DNA of 64,000 bases from Oreohelix idahoensis (taxonomy: Eukaryota; Mollusca; Gastropoda; Stylommatophora; Oreohelicidae). Each line of letters begins with the position of its first letter. The stretch's first letter is position 1. The notes under the pieces were generated by a model. It saw only the letters and a program-made list of their open reading frames with translations. It was not told the origin of the DNA and did not search any database. The stretch spans positions 186,001 through 250,000 of the forward strand of contig JAMPIV010012453.1 in NCBI GenBank assembly GCA_024509875.1, read 5' to 3'. Shown piece by piece: positions 23,201 to 35,200 of this stretch. The position numbers and the translations under genes were made by a program.

Positions 23201-26200
23201 CTAAAGTTATCCACCTGTTTCTTTTTATTACCTGTTACCTCTGCTTGAGCTGCTTGATACCTTTCAGCAACATTTAGCAACTCACCCAGCCTCTCTGCAC
23301 CTTGTTCCATGAGAAACTTTCTCAGGTCTGGAGCCATGGACTCTCTTAATTGCTCTATAAGGACCATTTCCTTAAGATCTTGGGTTTTCCCCAGAGAAGT
23401 CCATTTCTCCAAGTATGTCTCTATTCGTGCAGAGAACTGGTGATAGGTTTCACCTGACAGTAGTTTAGCATTCCTAAATTTTTTCCTATAAAATTCTGCA
23501 TTCTTTTCATATCTTAACAAAAGAGCCTGCTTTAGCATGTCATAATTTTCCTGATCACCTCTGCTCATTTTTGCAAAAACTTCATAAGCTGCCCCACGAA
23601 GTCCCTGAGATAACTTTAAGCTCCACCTTTCTCTCTCTAACCCATACGTGGTAGCTAATAGTTCATACCTATTTAGATAGCTCTCTATATCATCGTCTTT
23701 CTCAACAAAATGATCTAAATGAAAATTCATAGCTGAGGTTGAGGCTCCCTGGCTAGCAGTGGCATCAGAGGCAAAGGGACTGGCACCATTTTCAGGAGCA
23801 TGGCCTTGAAACTCAAACTCCCTTAGTCGTAACTCATGTTCCCTTTGTAATCTCTTCTCCTCCTTTTCTGCTTCCCTCTCTGCAGCTAATTTCTTCTCTT
23901 CTCTTTCTGCAGCTAATTTCTTCTCTTCTCTTTCTGCCTCCAATTTCTTAGCCTCTTTGTCAGCCTCAATCTGCAACCTCTTAGCCTCAGCCTCAATCTG
24001 CAACCTCTTAGTCTCAGCCTCTAATTTTCTTTCGGCCTCTTTTTCTAATCTTCTTTCTTCCCGTTCAATATATTTGTCACATTCAGCAGTGACATAAGAA
24101 ATCATAATTTGCCCGTCCATTCCTAACTCTTTCGCAGTCTGTACAGCAGCAGATCGAAATTTTGCCAGGTCGGCCATTGTCTAACAGATAAATGTCTAAA
24201 ATATGTAACTAAACAATTTTATCTATGACTAATTAACTCAGGACAACACAGGCACTGTGAGCTCAACCTTATTTATTTTCACCCAAGGATACCTTTTAAT
24301 TCTTATTATTCCCTGAAGTGAATTACCCCCAATATTTGTAATAGGGAAAGATTCAAAATCCCGAGGGCGAGCCCCCAATATATGTGGTGAAGTGGGATGT
24401 TATAAATATTTATAGGGGACTTAGTGTACTGACTGAGATCAGCTGTGAAGGTATCTATATCTAATAAGAGTAGTGTATTATAGATAACCTTACTTGCTGC
24501 CACATATGTATACCTCAGTCAGAATTATTCTGGAATAGTGTGATGACTACGTTATATGTCTAGGGTATGTGTATGATAAAGTGTAAGTCATAACAACAAC
24601 AGACAGATAATTTAATTTATTCCACCACACTTGACAACACTGTGACACTCACATACATAAAACACTCTACGAGGATATCTTAAAGGAGTCACTGATAACT
24701 TTTCAAATAACAATATGTATTCAGTGCTGTCATGAATGTATATGTGTCCTGATTCAAATACAAAGGGAACCAGGAATCACAATCAATTTTAATTACAAGT
24801 TATATGTACAGAATTTATTAATATGAATCTTGTAGTGACATATATTATTAATAGTATCCTATGTGTGTCAGTTGTGTAGTAGTAATATGAGGTAATACTG
24901 GTTTTGTTTTGTTCAAGCTCTGTTGGTATTTGTCATCATGACTTCAATAGTTTGTTTCTATTGGAACTAGTATTGGAGATGTTCTCAGTTCCTGGTATTA
25001 AAACAATTAAATTCCCCTCTTAATTTTATTTTACAATGTCATTTTAAGATGGGGGTACATAATGTTGAGCTCCATGGCCACACTCTCTTATCTTTCGTGA
25101 TGACTGCAGTAAAAGACTCCTCTGCTCGATTACTTTAATGAGTTCTGGAGCCACCCCACTGGTTGCTATATGGACCAAGGAGTATGCTGTCCACCTCTGG
25201 CTTCAGCAAAGCTCTGACCAGGTGCTGCTCAATAACTTTAAGACCACGGTCCCTGAAACAAGAAGGTTGTACCTTCTACGTCAGAACTAATTTATACTCT
25301 ATTTCTACACTGAGCACAATACATCACAAACATTGAGTTCAGAGCGTTAGGCCAACTGTCAGCTTCATCTGAAATACTTTATACCAGTATTTCCCTCCCT
25401 AATGGTTACTACGCCTCTGCAATTCCAGCATTATTTCTTTCTAGTCAATAATCTAGGTGTCAGTGTACTGTTTGGCCATTCCATGCAGTTTTACTTTCCT
25501 CCGACACCTTCTGTTCAGGCTGGAGCACTATAGGCTGTACATCATGTTCGCTACTGAACTACACATATATACAGACATAAATTATCAATTTACATTCAAT
25601 TTTCATTAAAAGATATTGAATATTTCAAGCTTACCACAATTCATGGAAATAATAAACAGTTTCGTTGACTGGCAATGAATATAGCACAACTCCGATCTGC
25701 TGATGTCCCAGGCTTTATTTTATAAAAAATATACACTGGTGCTCAACGCACTGCTTCTTAGTAGGTTTATTACAAGATGTGGCAAGGAACAGACGCTCTG
25801 AATTGAGTATATTCGCAGCTCTACCCAATCAAACCATGTCTACATATCTTTTCTAAAAAATACCCCTTTTCACATTTCCCCTGACAACACAAGATAGTAT
25901 TTATAGCCCGACCAATCGTGTTTAGTCTTACATTTGTTGCGCTCCAATCAAATAGGAGTTAACATGGTAGGCTATTTCCGTAACGTAATGTTTTTTCAAA
26001 CACGTTATAAAAAAATTTTATGAGCAGAAATGATTTCATGCTGTCAGGCACCCCCACTATTTTATTTTGGCCATAACTTGGTAATTCCTAGACTATTTGC
26101 GTAACGTTTTACATATTCTTTGTCAGCAAACCCTAAGGAACCCAAATATACGAATTTAATGGAGCCCATATGCATTTTCTTCTAGGATAGTCGTGCTGTT

Positions 26201-29200
26201 ACTACCTTCTCACTTCCAAACTTGAGGGTGTCTGGGTACTGTCATGTTTTCAAACGTAAACCGGTATAATGTCATAATTCCCAATAAGCGTTTTTCAGGA
26301 TTTTAAAAACCTAACTCTGGTATGGGTAGGGTTTTTATCACTGACGATTTGAAAAAAAGCCAGTGCTTGTGGCCTTACACGCGTGATGGCAGCAATTGTG
26401 TATCGCGCGACGCGTGTTTAGTGTTGCATGTGTCCTTGCTTTCTGCCTCTCCCTTCTCTCTATCCTTTAGTCCATCTGTCTTTTAGTTACGCCGTGTATA
26501 AAATGGAATGAATGAAATATTAAATTTAGGTCATTGATCAGCTTGCGTATCTCAAGGTTTTTCCAAGAAATACAGTACACGTTTCATTGAAGAAAGCGGG
26601 TAATAATACAGTAGGCTTTTACTATCAACGTGAAAGCGTTACAATTTGCAGACGAAGGAGAACACAGGGGGATTTTGCGTACAGTCATTGTGACAGCACT
26701 GTTCTTTACCATTCTTCTTTCCTTTTATTAAATTTATTTGTTAGGCTTTGCATTTACGTTTTAATTTATATATGGGGATTAGAATAATTCACGACAGTGT
26801 CCTATCCAACATTACTATCCTTTCATTATCTCTTGTTCCACTGGTGTTTCTCTGGTTCTTTTCAATCATTTCGACATTGGTCATTTTATCATACCATATC
26901 AGCCCTTCTGTTCAGTGCAAGCACTGGTTGTATGAAAGTCTGTAACTTTGTGGTTGTGGTTTTTTTTTTCTTCCATGTTTGAGAGCCATATATTAGGTCT
27001 GCCTTGATACTGGAGTCAAAGATTCTTATTTTTGTGTTTGTCTTGATTTTACTTTGATTTGCATAAAGTTCCTGGTGCAATGAAAGCTTCTCTTACCTTT
27101 TGTTTGTATATATTTTTTTATTATCATACACCCGCTATTGCTTGAGGCGAAATCTCCGGTTAGTATGTCTAACCTGAGACTGATTTTACATGAGTATCCC
27201 TTTTTCCCTGTACGCTGACAGGTGCCCTCTCGCCATTCAGACAGATACTCGCCGTCTTCAGAGGTATCCATTAGAGCTGGGCCGGCTCAGGAGCTGTTAA
27301 GGTTATCCCAGTCCCTGGTCGACGACACTCTTTCAAATGTCTTCGCCGGGGCTCACTTATTCCAGTCCAAGTCCTGGTTGACGACACTCTTTCAAATGTT
27401 CTCGTCCGGGCTTGAACCTGGGATCTCCCAATCGCCAGTGCAGTGTGGTAACCTCTACACTAGCGCAGCTCCCATATATTTTGATATCATTGTCTATTCC
27501 TCCAACTTTATCTACATTGCTGCTTAGGTATAGCCACAATTCCACATCTTGTATGGATGCGTCCTCCCATCGTGCAATTTTTGCTATTTCTTTAATGTTC
27601 ACATCAGCCCAAATACCATCTTTCAACTTGCTAAACTTTAGTGTCTTTGATCTCATTGGGCAATAGTTGGGATGGTGAAAACTTATTTTTTTTAATAGGC
27701 TAATTTTAATCAACAGAGCAGTTTATTTAGTCTGCACTTTTTTAAACATGTGCATTTGATTTAAAAAAGAAATATAAAATTAAAAACATTTAAAACCAGT
27801 TGAAGATTATAAGAATTATCTAATTTTTCAGCTGAGATTATAATATTAATATGTCATTTATGACGGAGTTGTTAACTATTGGGGATAAAAGTAGACTATG
27901 AGAATGAAAGATACAAAACTATTTTGTTCCAACATCATTTTAATGGAAGAGGTCCTCACTCATATTTTTGTATGGCATCATATTTCTTAGCCTCCCCCAT
28001 TGTCACAAAATTTTGACTCGCTCCCCCCTCTCTCTGTGACATCATATATGGACAGCCCCTTTCAAAGAGTCAATTAAATTTCATTTCTGTTGGTTGATGT
28101 TGTTTTCATAATCCAGTCAGAAGCTAATGAGAGAAAGGATGGCAAGAAGCATTCCTGCAGCACACCACTTCTTATCTCAAAGAGTTGTGTCAGATAATTT
28201 TAAATACCTATTTGTTGTTGTTGCTTGACATTTTGTATACATGATATTCACCATTGACTTCTGTATACGTGATATTCACCATTGACTTCTGTATACATGA
28301 TATTCACAGTTGAAATAAAATTACATTTCAAATGTTTATTTCAGAATTTTGGACAGTGCTAATGCCATGGCTACAACACTGATAGGCACGCCTTATTACA
28401 TGAGCCCCGAACTGTTCTCAAATAAGCCATATAACCACAAGGTATCGAGAAGTGTGAACATATTTGATAATTTGGAACATTGAACATGGAAATAATACCA
28501 CACTGCTTTCATGAAGATTTACTAGAAATGACCACAGAAGGTCTGTGTTATTTACTTGATTGCCTTTTGTCAGACTTGTCCAACACCTTGGGCATTTTTT
28601 TTTAATAGGCTAATTTATAGGCTAATGTATGGGCATTAGGCTGCTGTGTTTATGAAACTCAACAGAAATGAAACCACATTTCATTGATCATTGTGTATCA
28701 TGGTCCTGACAACCAAAAGCTCATCTAGTAATCTGAAGACAAAAAAAGTAAATGTAATAGTCATTAGCACTCATACAGAAGCTCTCACCAGCTGATAAAG
28801 TGTGCCTGCTAGACTGATATGCTACATTTTTCTTAAGGGGAGGAGCTACCCTGAAATGCTATTTTCGTTATTAATTGCTGGATTTCAATGAAAATGCACA
28901 GACTTAACCTATATCAATACTAGATACGAAAAATGAAGAGCTTTATGGCACTACACTACTGGTTGCCATAGAAACGGCGGCCATATTGGATTCTATTGTT
29001 CTATTTCAATTTGCTAAGGCTTTTTTATTTATTAAGCTATGAATACCAAATATGAACACAATGTTTATCATTATATTTTAAAACTTTTCGATTGGTGGAT
29101 TTTTGATAACTTTAATACAAAAAAAGTTGTAGGACTTTGAATATAGTGTCTAAAAAAAAGTAACAAATTTTGATAAATTTTACATTACTTTTTGCAATAA

Positions 29201-32200
29201 ATCAAAAGTTTGATCAGATACTCAAAATCCAGCAATATGAAAGTTTTAAAAGATTATGATCAACATATGTGCCAATTTGTATGTCAATTAACACATAAGT
29301 GTGGAAGTTTTAAGGAAATTAGGATGAGAAAATTAGATTTTGAGAAAATCGCATTTTTCTCCATAAATAGACTACAATTAAATAAGTCTGTAATATTGCC
29401 CCTGAAAAATTGCTTGCTTGTCATTTAGAACATACTGGTAGCATAGCCAGCTTCCTCTGCAGCTTCCTATCTGGCTTTCTGTTGAAATTTGTGCCTGATT
29501 TCCTTCCTTGTCTTAGTGCAGTTTTCTGCCGTTTTAGAGCTGAGCAATATTGGATTCTTTGTTCTATTTCAATTTGCTAAAGCTTTTTTATTTATTAAGC
29601 TATGAATACCAGATATGAACACAATGTTTATCATTATATGTTAAAACTTTTCCAGTGATGGATTTTTGATAACTTTAATACAAAAAACAGCTGTAGGACT
29701 TTGAAAATAGTGTCTAAAAATAGTAACAAATTTTACTAAATTTTACATTACTTTTGTCAATTAACCATAAGTTTGATCAGATACTTAAAATTAGGCGTGA
29801 TGGGAAACAATGGCAAAGAAAACCTATCTGCTGTTGCCCTAAGACGCCACTAGGCGTAATGGCCACTGACTGCTTTGACGGTCGGTGGCTAAGGATGGAA
29901 GAAGAAGAAGAAGAAGAAGATACTTAAAATCCATCACATAAAAAGTTTTAAAAGATTATGGGCAATATATGTTCCTATTCTTGTCAATTAATACATAAGT
30001 GTGGAAGTTATAAGAAAATTTGTATGAGAATAATTATTTCTTTAAAATCACATTTTTCAGTATAATTAGAATATAATTAAATAAGTATGTGATACTGCAG
30101 CAAAATAAAATAACTTACTAGTCATGCAGAACATACCGGCAGCATATCCAGCTTCCTCTGCAGTTTCTTGTCTGGCTTTCTGTTGAGATTTGTGCTAAAT
30201 GTCCTTCATTTTCTTAGTGCAGTTTTCTGCCATTTTAGAGCTGAGCACCAGACGTTTAACGCTTTCTTGCTCCTGCCAGTCGACAAGCCTCTTTTCCACT
30301 GTTCAGCCCCAGGACTTTCTTGAAAAATATAACAGCCTCAGGTCCTTGATTAAATTCAGCAATATTAGGGACATATGGTTTAATTGCTATGATCTGATTG
30401 AATGCTTTGCTATCACAATCACTTTACACGGTGTAGCAAAATATATGTCGCGTCAGATAACAGCTTCACAAATCACTACCTGCCTCAGCTTCCATTACAC
30501 TTGAACTTCCTAGAAAGAGGTAAATGTTTACATTAGTAAAATTTCAAATAAAGATGTAAACAAGCATTAATAAACTGTGTCTTAAAGTACAATGGAAGCA
30601 AAACAATACATGTAAGTCATGAAATATGTTTCTAAACTTGATATTTATGGAGATCAAAATAAATTACATGAATGTCTATGCTTAGGCAAGGGGAAACTTA
30701 AAGTAAGTTTCAAAAGTAAATACCTTCAAAATGTATATGACAGACTTGCTTCACTTTCTATTTGATGAAGTTTTCAATCTTTCTTCTGGTACCAAGAACC
30801 GGCTGTTGCACATGTCTGGCAGGCATTTTTTAAATAACACATAAGCATCTGTGACAAGACATGTCAATAATAATACACAAGAAACAAACATTAAATTGAG
30901 GAAACAAATATGCACTATGCTTACAAGAATCATGATAATGTACTGAATTATGAGAAGTCACCCGTTATTCTGTAAACTCAGGAAAACATGATGATTTTTA
31001 ATTGACTGTCTACTACTCGTAATAGCTAGTTCATGTAACTCCCTGGTGGTTGAAATGAAGCACAGTGGGCCGCCTTCTTTGATGTCATTCCAGTAAGTAG
31101 CCAACGTCGTAATGTTTAGGGTTAGGTTAAGATTCTTAAACCTGGTTGAAATGAGTCACTGTGGGCCGTCTTCTTAGATGTCATCCCAGTAAGTCGCCAA
31201 CGTCGTTAGGGTTAGGTTTAGGATACATTTACGTAACCATTAGCCCTTTTTACTGCGTCTCTGAATTCTAATCTAAGGAACTATCGTACAGACGGTCCTG
31301 TCTGCTTCATTTCAACCACTAAGCCTAACCCTTACTCCTGTTTACTGCGTCTCTAAATTCTTGTCAAAGGCCACATCGAACAAACGGTTCGCTATGCTTT
31401 ATTTCAACATTCCTTGCCTGAGTAGTAATGTCCCAGTTTTTACCATTATATCGTCACAATAAGTACGTTTTACCTGCAGTGTAGGATAAGTCTTGCTTCC
31501 ATCTCTAACTCTGGCCTATTCCAGTTGGAGGTAACAAGAGCATCTCGTTTTTTTAGGCATTGTCGCGTCAATAACAAATCAAAACTGAGATTCCGTAAAC
31601 ACGCAGCCATATTGTTGCCGGTCACGTGAACGCGAACAGCCAATTAAAAATTTAGAATCGAGGGGAAACCCTTTTTGTTGACCTGGAAATTATAAATTTC
31701 CAATCTGGCATTTGGAATCCCGAAATAAGTGACCTGCTTACAGTAAAGTGCAGATATTGACGAATCCAACGATGTATAATATGTAGGGGTGTAAGCTTGG
31801 TTGCTGTGGGAAAAACTAGGTCCAATTAGGCTTATTTTCTCGAGTTTGAGAAAATCTCTTTGTACCATACCTTTTTCAAAGTCAAAATACATACTGTTAG
31901 AGTGCATTTTGACATTTAATTCTGTTATATTTAGATTCAGGAGATGTTAAAGTATCAGAAAATGGACTAATCCCAAAATCCATCATTTTTGTATTTTGAC
32001 GTTAATTTCATGCCCGCTCCTGGCCTTAAACACGGCAGTTTGGTGATGTTATGTTTTTGTCATGGGACAAATTTTCTTCTCTAATCTCCTGTGGAGCATT
32101 CTAGGGACTTTAGATTTAGTCTGGAAATCTTTCAATTACAAATTAATATACTCTTCTGTTTTTTATATCTTTTTCAGTCTGATGTATGGGCATTAGGCTG

Positions 32201-35200
32201 CTGTGTTTATGAAATGACAACTCTCAAACATGCTTTCAATGCCAAAGATATGAATTCTCTTGTTTATAAGATTCTTAAAGGAAAGGTATGTAGATACTGA
32301 ATTTTTTAATTATTTCAAGCATGCACATTATGTTAGTTATATTGCACATACATTTTCATTTTTTGAATATCACGAAGGCCTGCAAACCTTTTTGTAAAGA
32401 TCAGTTGTTTTAAGCTTTTATTCTTCTCTTGAACAGGTCAAGTTTGTTCTTCTTTTAATTGCTGTTCTAGCCTATCGGATTACTTGAAATATAATTGTTT
32501 TAAATACCTAATCTAGCATTGACGGGGTTTCTGTCTGGCTGTCTCTTTAAATTTGCCATAATCTATCCTATCAATTCATTTGGAAAAATGAATGAATGAA
32601 CGTCCTTTTTCAGCTCCTTAACACATTCAAACCCATGGTGCACCAGATTTGCCTTTACTTTTACCCATGGGTGCACCCTGTGCCAGCGTGATATATGTCA
32701 AATTTGAACGGAAAATTAGAAAATACCTGGCAATAAACTGGTTTTAAATCATTTCATTACATCCTGAACACATATGTGAACGTTTGGGAGTGAAAAAAAA
32801 TTTCTGAAGCTGAAATTTTCTGCTTTACATCCATTGCTATAGATCTACCCGTGGGCCAAGTGGTACGCCCGCTTGATACGATTCCGAATTTTAACGAAAA
32901 ATTAGAAAATAAGTGGCTATAGCATGTTATATCATGTAAACACTTCCTGTGGACCGTGTGTTTTGAACTGGTAGCGAAATAAGTATTCTGGTGCTTAATT
33001 TTTGCATACTTATCAATTAATAATGACATGAGGCTGTATGTTTCCAAGTAGCATAGTCACATGCATAACAGTCACAAACTATCAGTGCATCAATCACAAT
33101 AGATTATTTCTAAATGAATTTTAGCAATATCGATAGCGATAATAACCTGTTTTCTATTCCAATAAGGACATTTAACAAATTTGATATTTATAAGTAATAA
33201 ATTAATTAAATTCCATGGGGCAGGAATGTGTAAGTAAGATTCCAGTTCAGCAATAGGTGACTTCACAAAAAAAAAATCATAAAAATTAGAATTTTCATTA
33301 GTTTGTAACCAAACTTCTTATTTTCAACTGGATATATGTTTCGATTACGGGGCTTTTACAGCCAAGGGTTTAAGTAGAGCTGACATAATAACGTATTTGT
33401 GCAAAGTTTTAATCAATTTTTTGTTATGATTTTTTAAATGTTTCTACACTTTCAAGACATAACAAACAATTATTACAACACATAGGAACTCAAACATAGT
33501 TTCACAACATTCTTCAGTCAATTTCCTAAAGTTTGATGCATAATACATGTATCTGCTAAATTAACATTTATGTCTACTGCTTGTTTTTAAAACATCACTT
33601 GTATAAAAAAAAAATGCCTCCATTTTGGGGCCTGGGTGAAACCAGAAAACTGTCTGGGTTAGAATGAGTTAAGGAACTTGAATCCACCAGAGTTCTCCCC
33701 CATGCAGGAAGCCTGCACCAAAGCACTTTATGCACTGTTGCAGTTATTGTTTCTGTAGCACTTTAATTTACATTCTGAGGTTGCTCCCATGCACAACCTC
33801 ACCTGGCACCTTTGTTGTCTTTTACAACCTGCCAGAGTGAGAAGCTTTCATATTCTTTGTCTAGTACCCCAAGAGTCAAATAAGGTACTTATAGAAGATA
33901 TTTAATTTTTTTTCTTTAAACCTGTTCTTGTTATGAATCCACTAAAAAAAAAAAAAAGATTTGAAGCATTGTTCTAGCTTATTAACTTTCATGAAAAGTT
34001 CATAAAATATTCTTATTCACTTATTTAGGTTCTTTCTTCCTTTGCTGTAGCTAAAATGATAGTTGTAATATGAAAAGTAAAACCTGACTTCATTATTTAT
34101 TTGTGTATGTGAATTGCTATGCCGGCATCGCAGAACAAGAGTTCAGATGTGAATTAAGTGAGTAGCTGCACTTTCTGCTTATTTATGCTTCTAAAGTATT
34201 CAGTTCTTTATTGCTTACATAACCAATTGAGACGCTTAAAAAAGAAAGTCAAAAATAAAATAACTAAAAAAACAAACAAGAAAACAAATTTTGTCATACA
34301 TTCATTTTTACATGCATTGACCTTCTAAAGATGCCACCAATGCCTTGCCAGTATAGTTCAGAGCTGTTAATTCTGATGCGAAGTATGTTACATCAAGATC
34401 CTGAGAAACGTCCAAGTGTGAATCGTATTCTCCGTGACCCATATATTAAAAAAAACATAGCAGTATTCCTTGAGGATACAAAAAGAAGGTGAGTCTATAT
34501 TTGCAGACAGTTTTAGACATGACAATTAAGGGGCACACAATGATGATCACTGTCATATTCTTACTTGCCTTCCTCTTCTTGTCAACATATAACCCTTCAG
34601 CTAGTTCTCACCAAACTGTCCTGTTCAGGTCTTCTTCATCCTTCTAATATTTGTCTCCATTTCTGTTCTCCGTGTAAATTAATATGAAACAAATATAAAG
34701 ATATGTTATCAGGCACTCATAGGAAATAATGTAACTTTATTTATTGTTTCTCCTACCCTGGGGATTACAGAAAAAAGACTTCCTTGTAGAACTGATCATT
34801 GTAATTAGTGTTATAGAAGTATACTTACATTTTTTTCTCCAGCATTTAATCTGAAGTAAATACCTGACCTGTACTATTATTAGTATGTGATTACATTGTT
34901 AAGAATAATTCAGTCATTTTAAAAAAAATTATTCCAGCTGTCGACAGAACAGTCAGTCCTCAAGTAGCCAGATAACAGTATCGGTGTCGAGACCATCCTC
35001 TTCTTCTGTCTGTCGCAAAGACTCGGCATCCTCTTTAGCAGATGCTGAGTCTGTTAGTCAAGCAGCCAAAAATATAAATTCAAATCTGCAGAAACCAAAG
35101 GTATAAAATGTTGAAATTATCTTTTGTTCAACCAATATTTTAATGTTCTGCAAAAATTTTACAGAATGCTTTTTAATAGACTGCTGAATAGCTTGTTGAA

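Larger units (their letters stand above)
13085..26796 (-). mobile_element. Gmr1-like Ty3/gypsy LTR retrotransposon, copy 1, defective and invaded
   Basis: LTRs at 13085-15501 and 24383-26796, with TG...CA ends, flank the element. The 5-bp target duplication GTGTC occurs at 13080-13084 and 26797-26801. On the minus strand: primer-binding site (24377 down), Gag-containing frame, post-integrase linker, reverse transcriptase, RNase H and polypurine tract. By eye the two LTRs differ at only about ten positions in 2.4 kb, so insertion is fairly recent. Protease and the integrase core are missing, and a Penelope-like pair sits inside the RT region. It lies in NEK4 intron 3, opposite to the gene. Confidence 0.92.
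28837..32025. mobile_element. 3.2-kb TTAA-flanked non-autonomous element (Kolobok-like)
   Basis: TTAA at 28833-28836 and 32026-32029. The left end GGGGAGGAGCTACCCTGAAAT and the reverse complement of the right end GGCCAGGAGCGGGCATGAAAT match at most positions, with a shared core AGGAGC and TGAAAT. There is no transposase. Inside are a direct duplication of about 550 bp, a GAA-tailed SINE and a small inverted-repeat element. It occupies most of NEK4 intron 4. Confidence 0.6.

Noticed and set aside
31110..31225. Telomere-like GGGTTAGG phrases
   Set aside because: Only isolated partial repeats within a MITE; no array.
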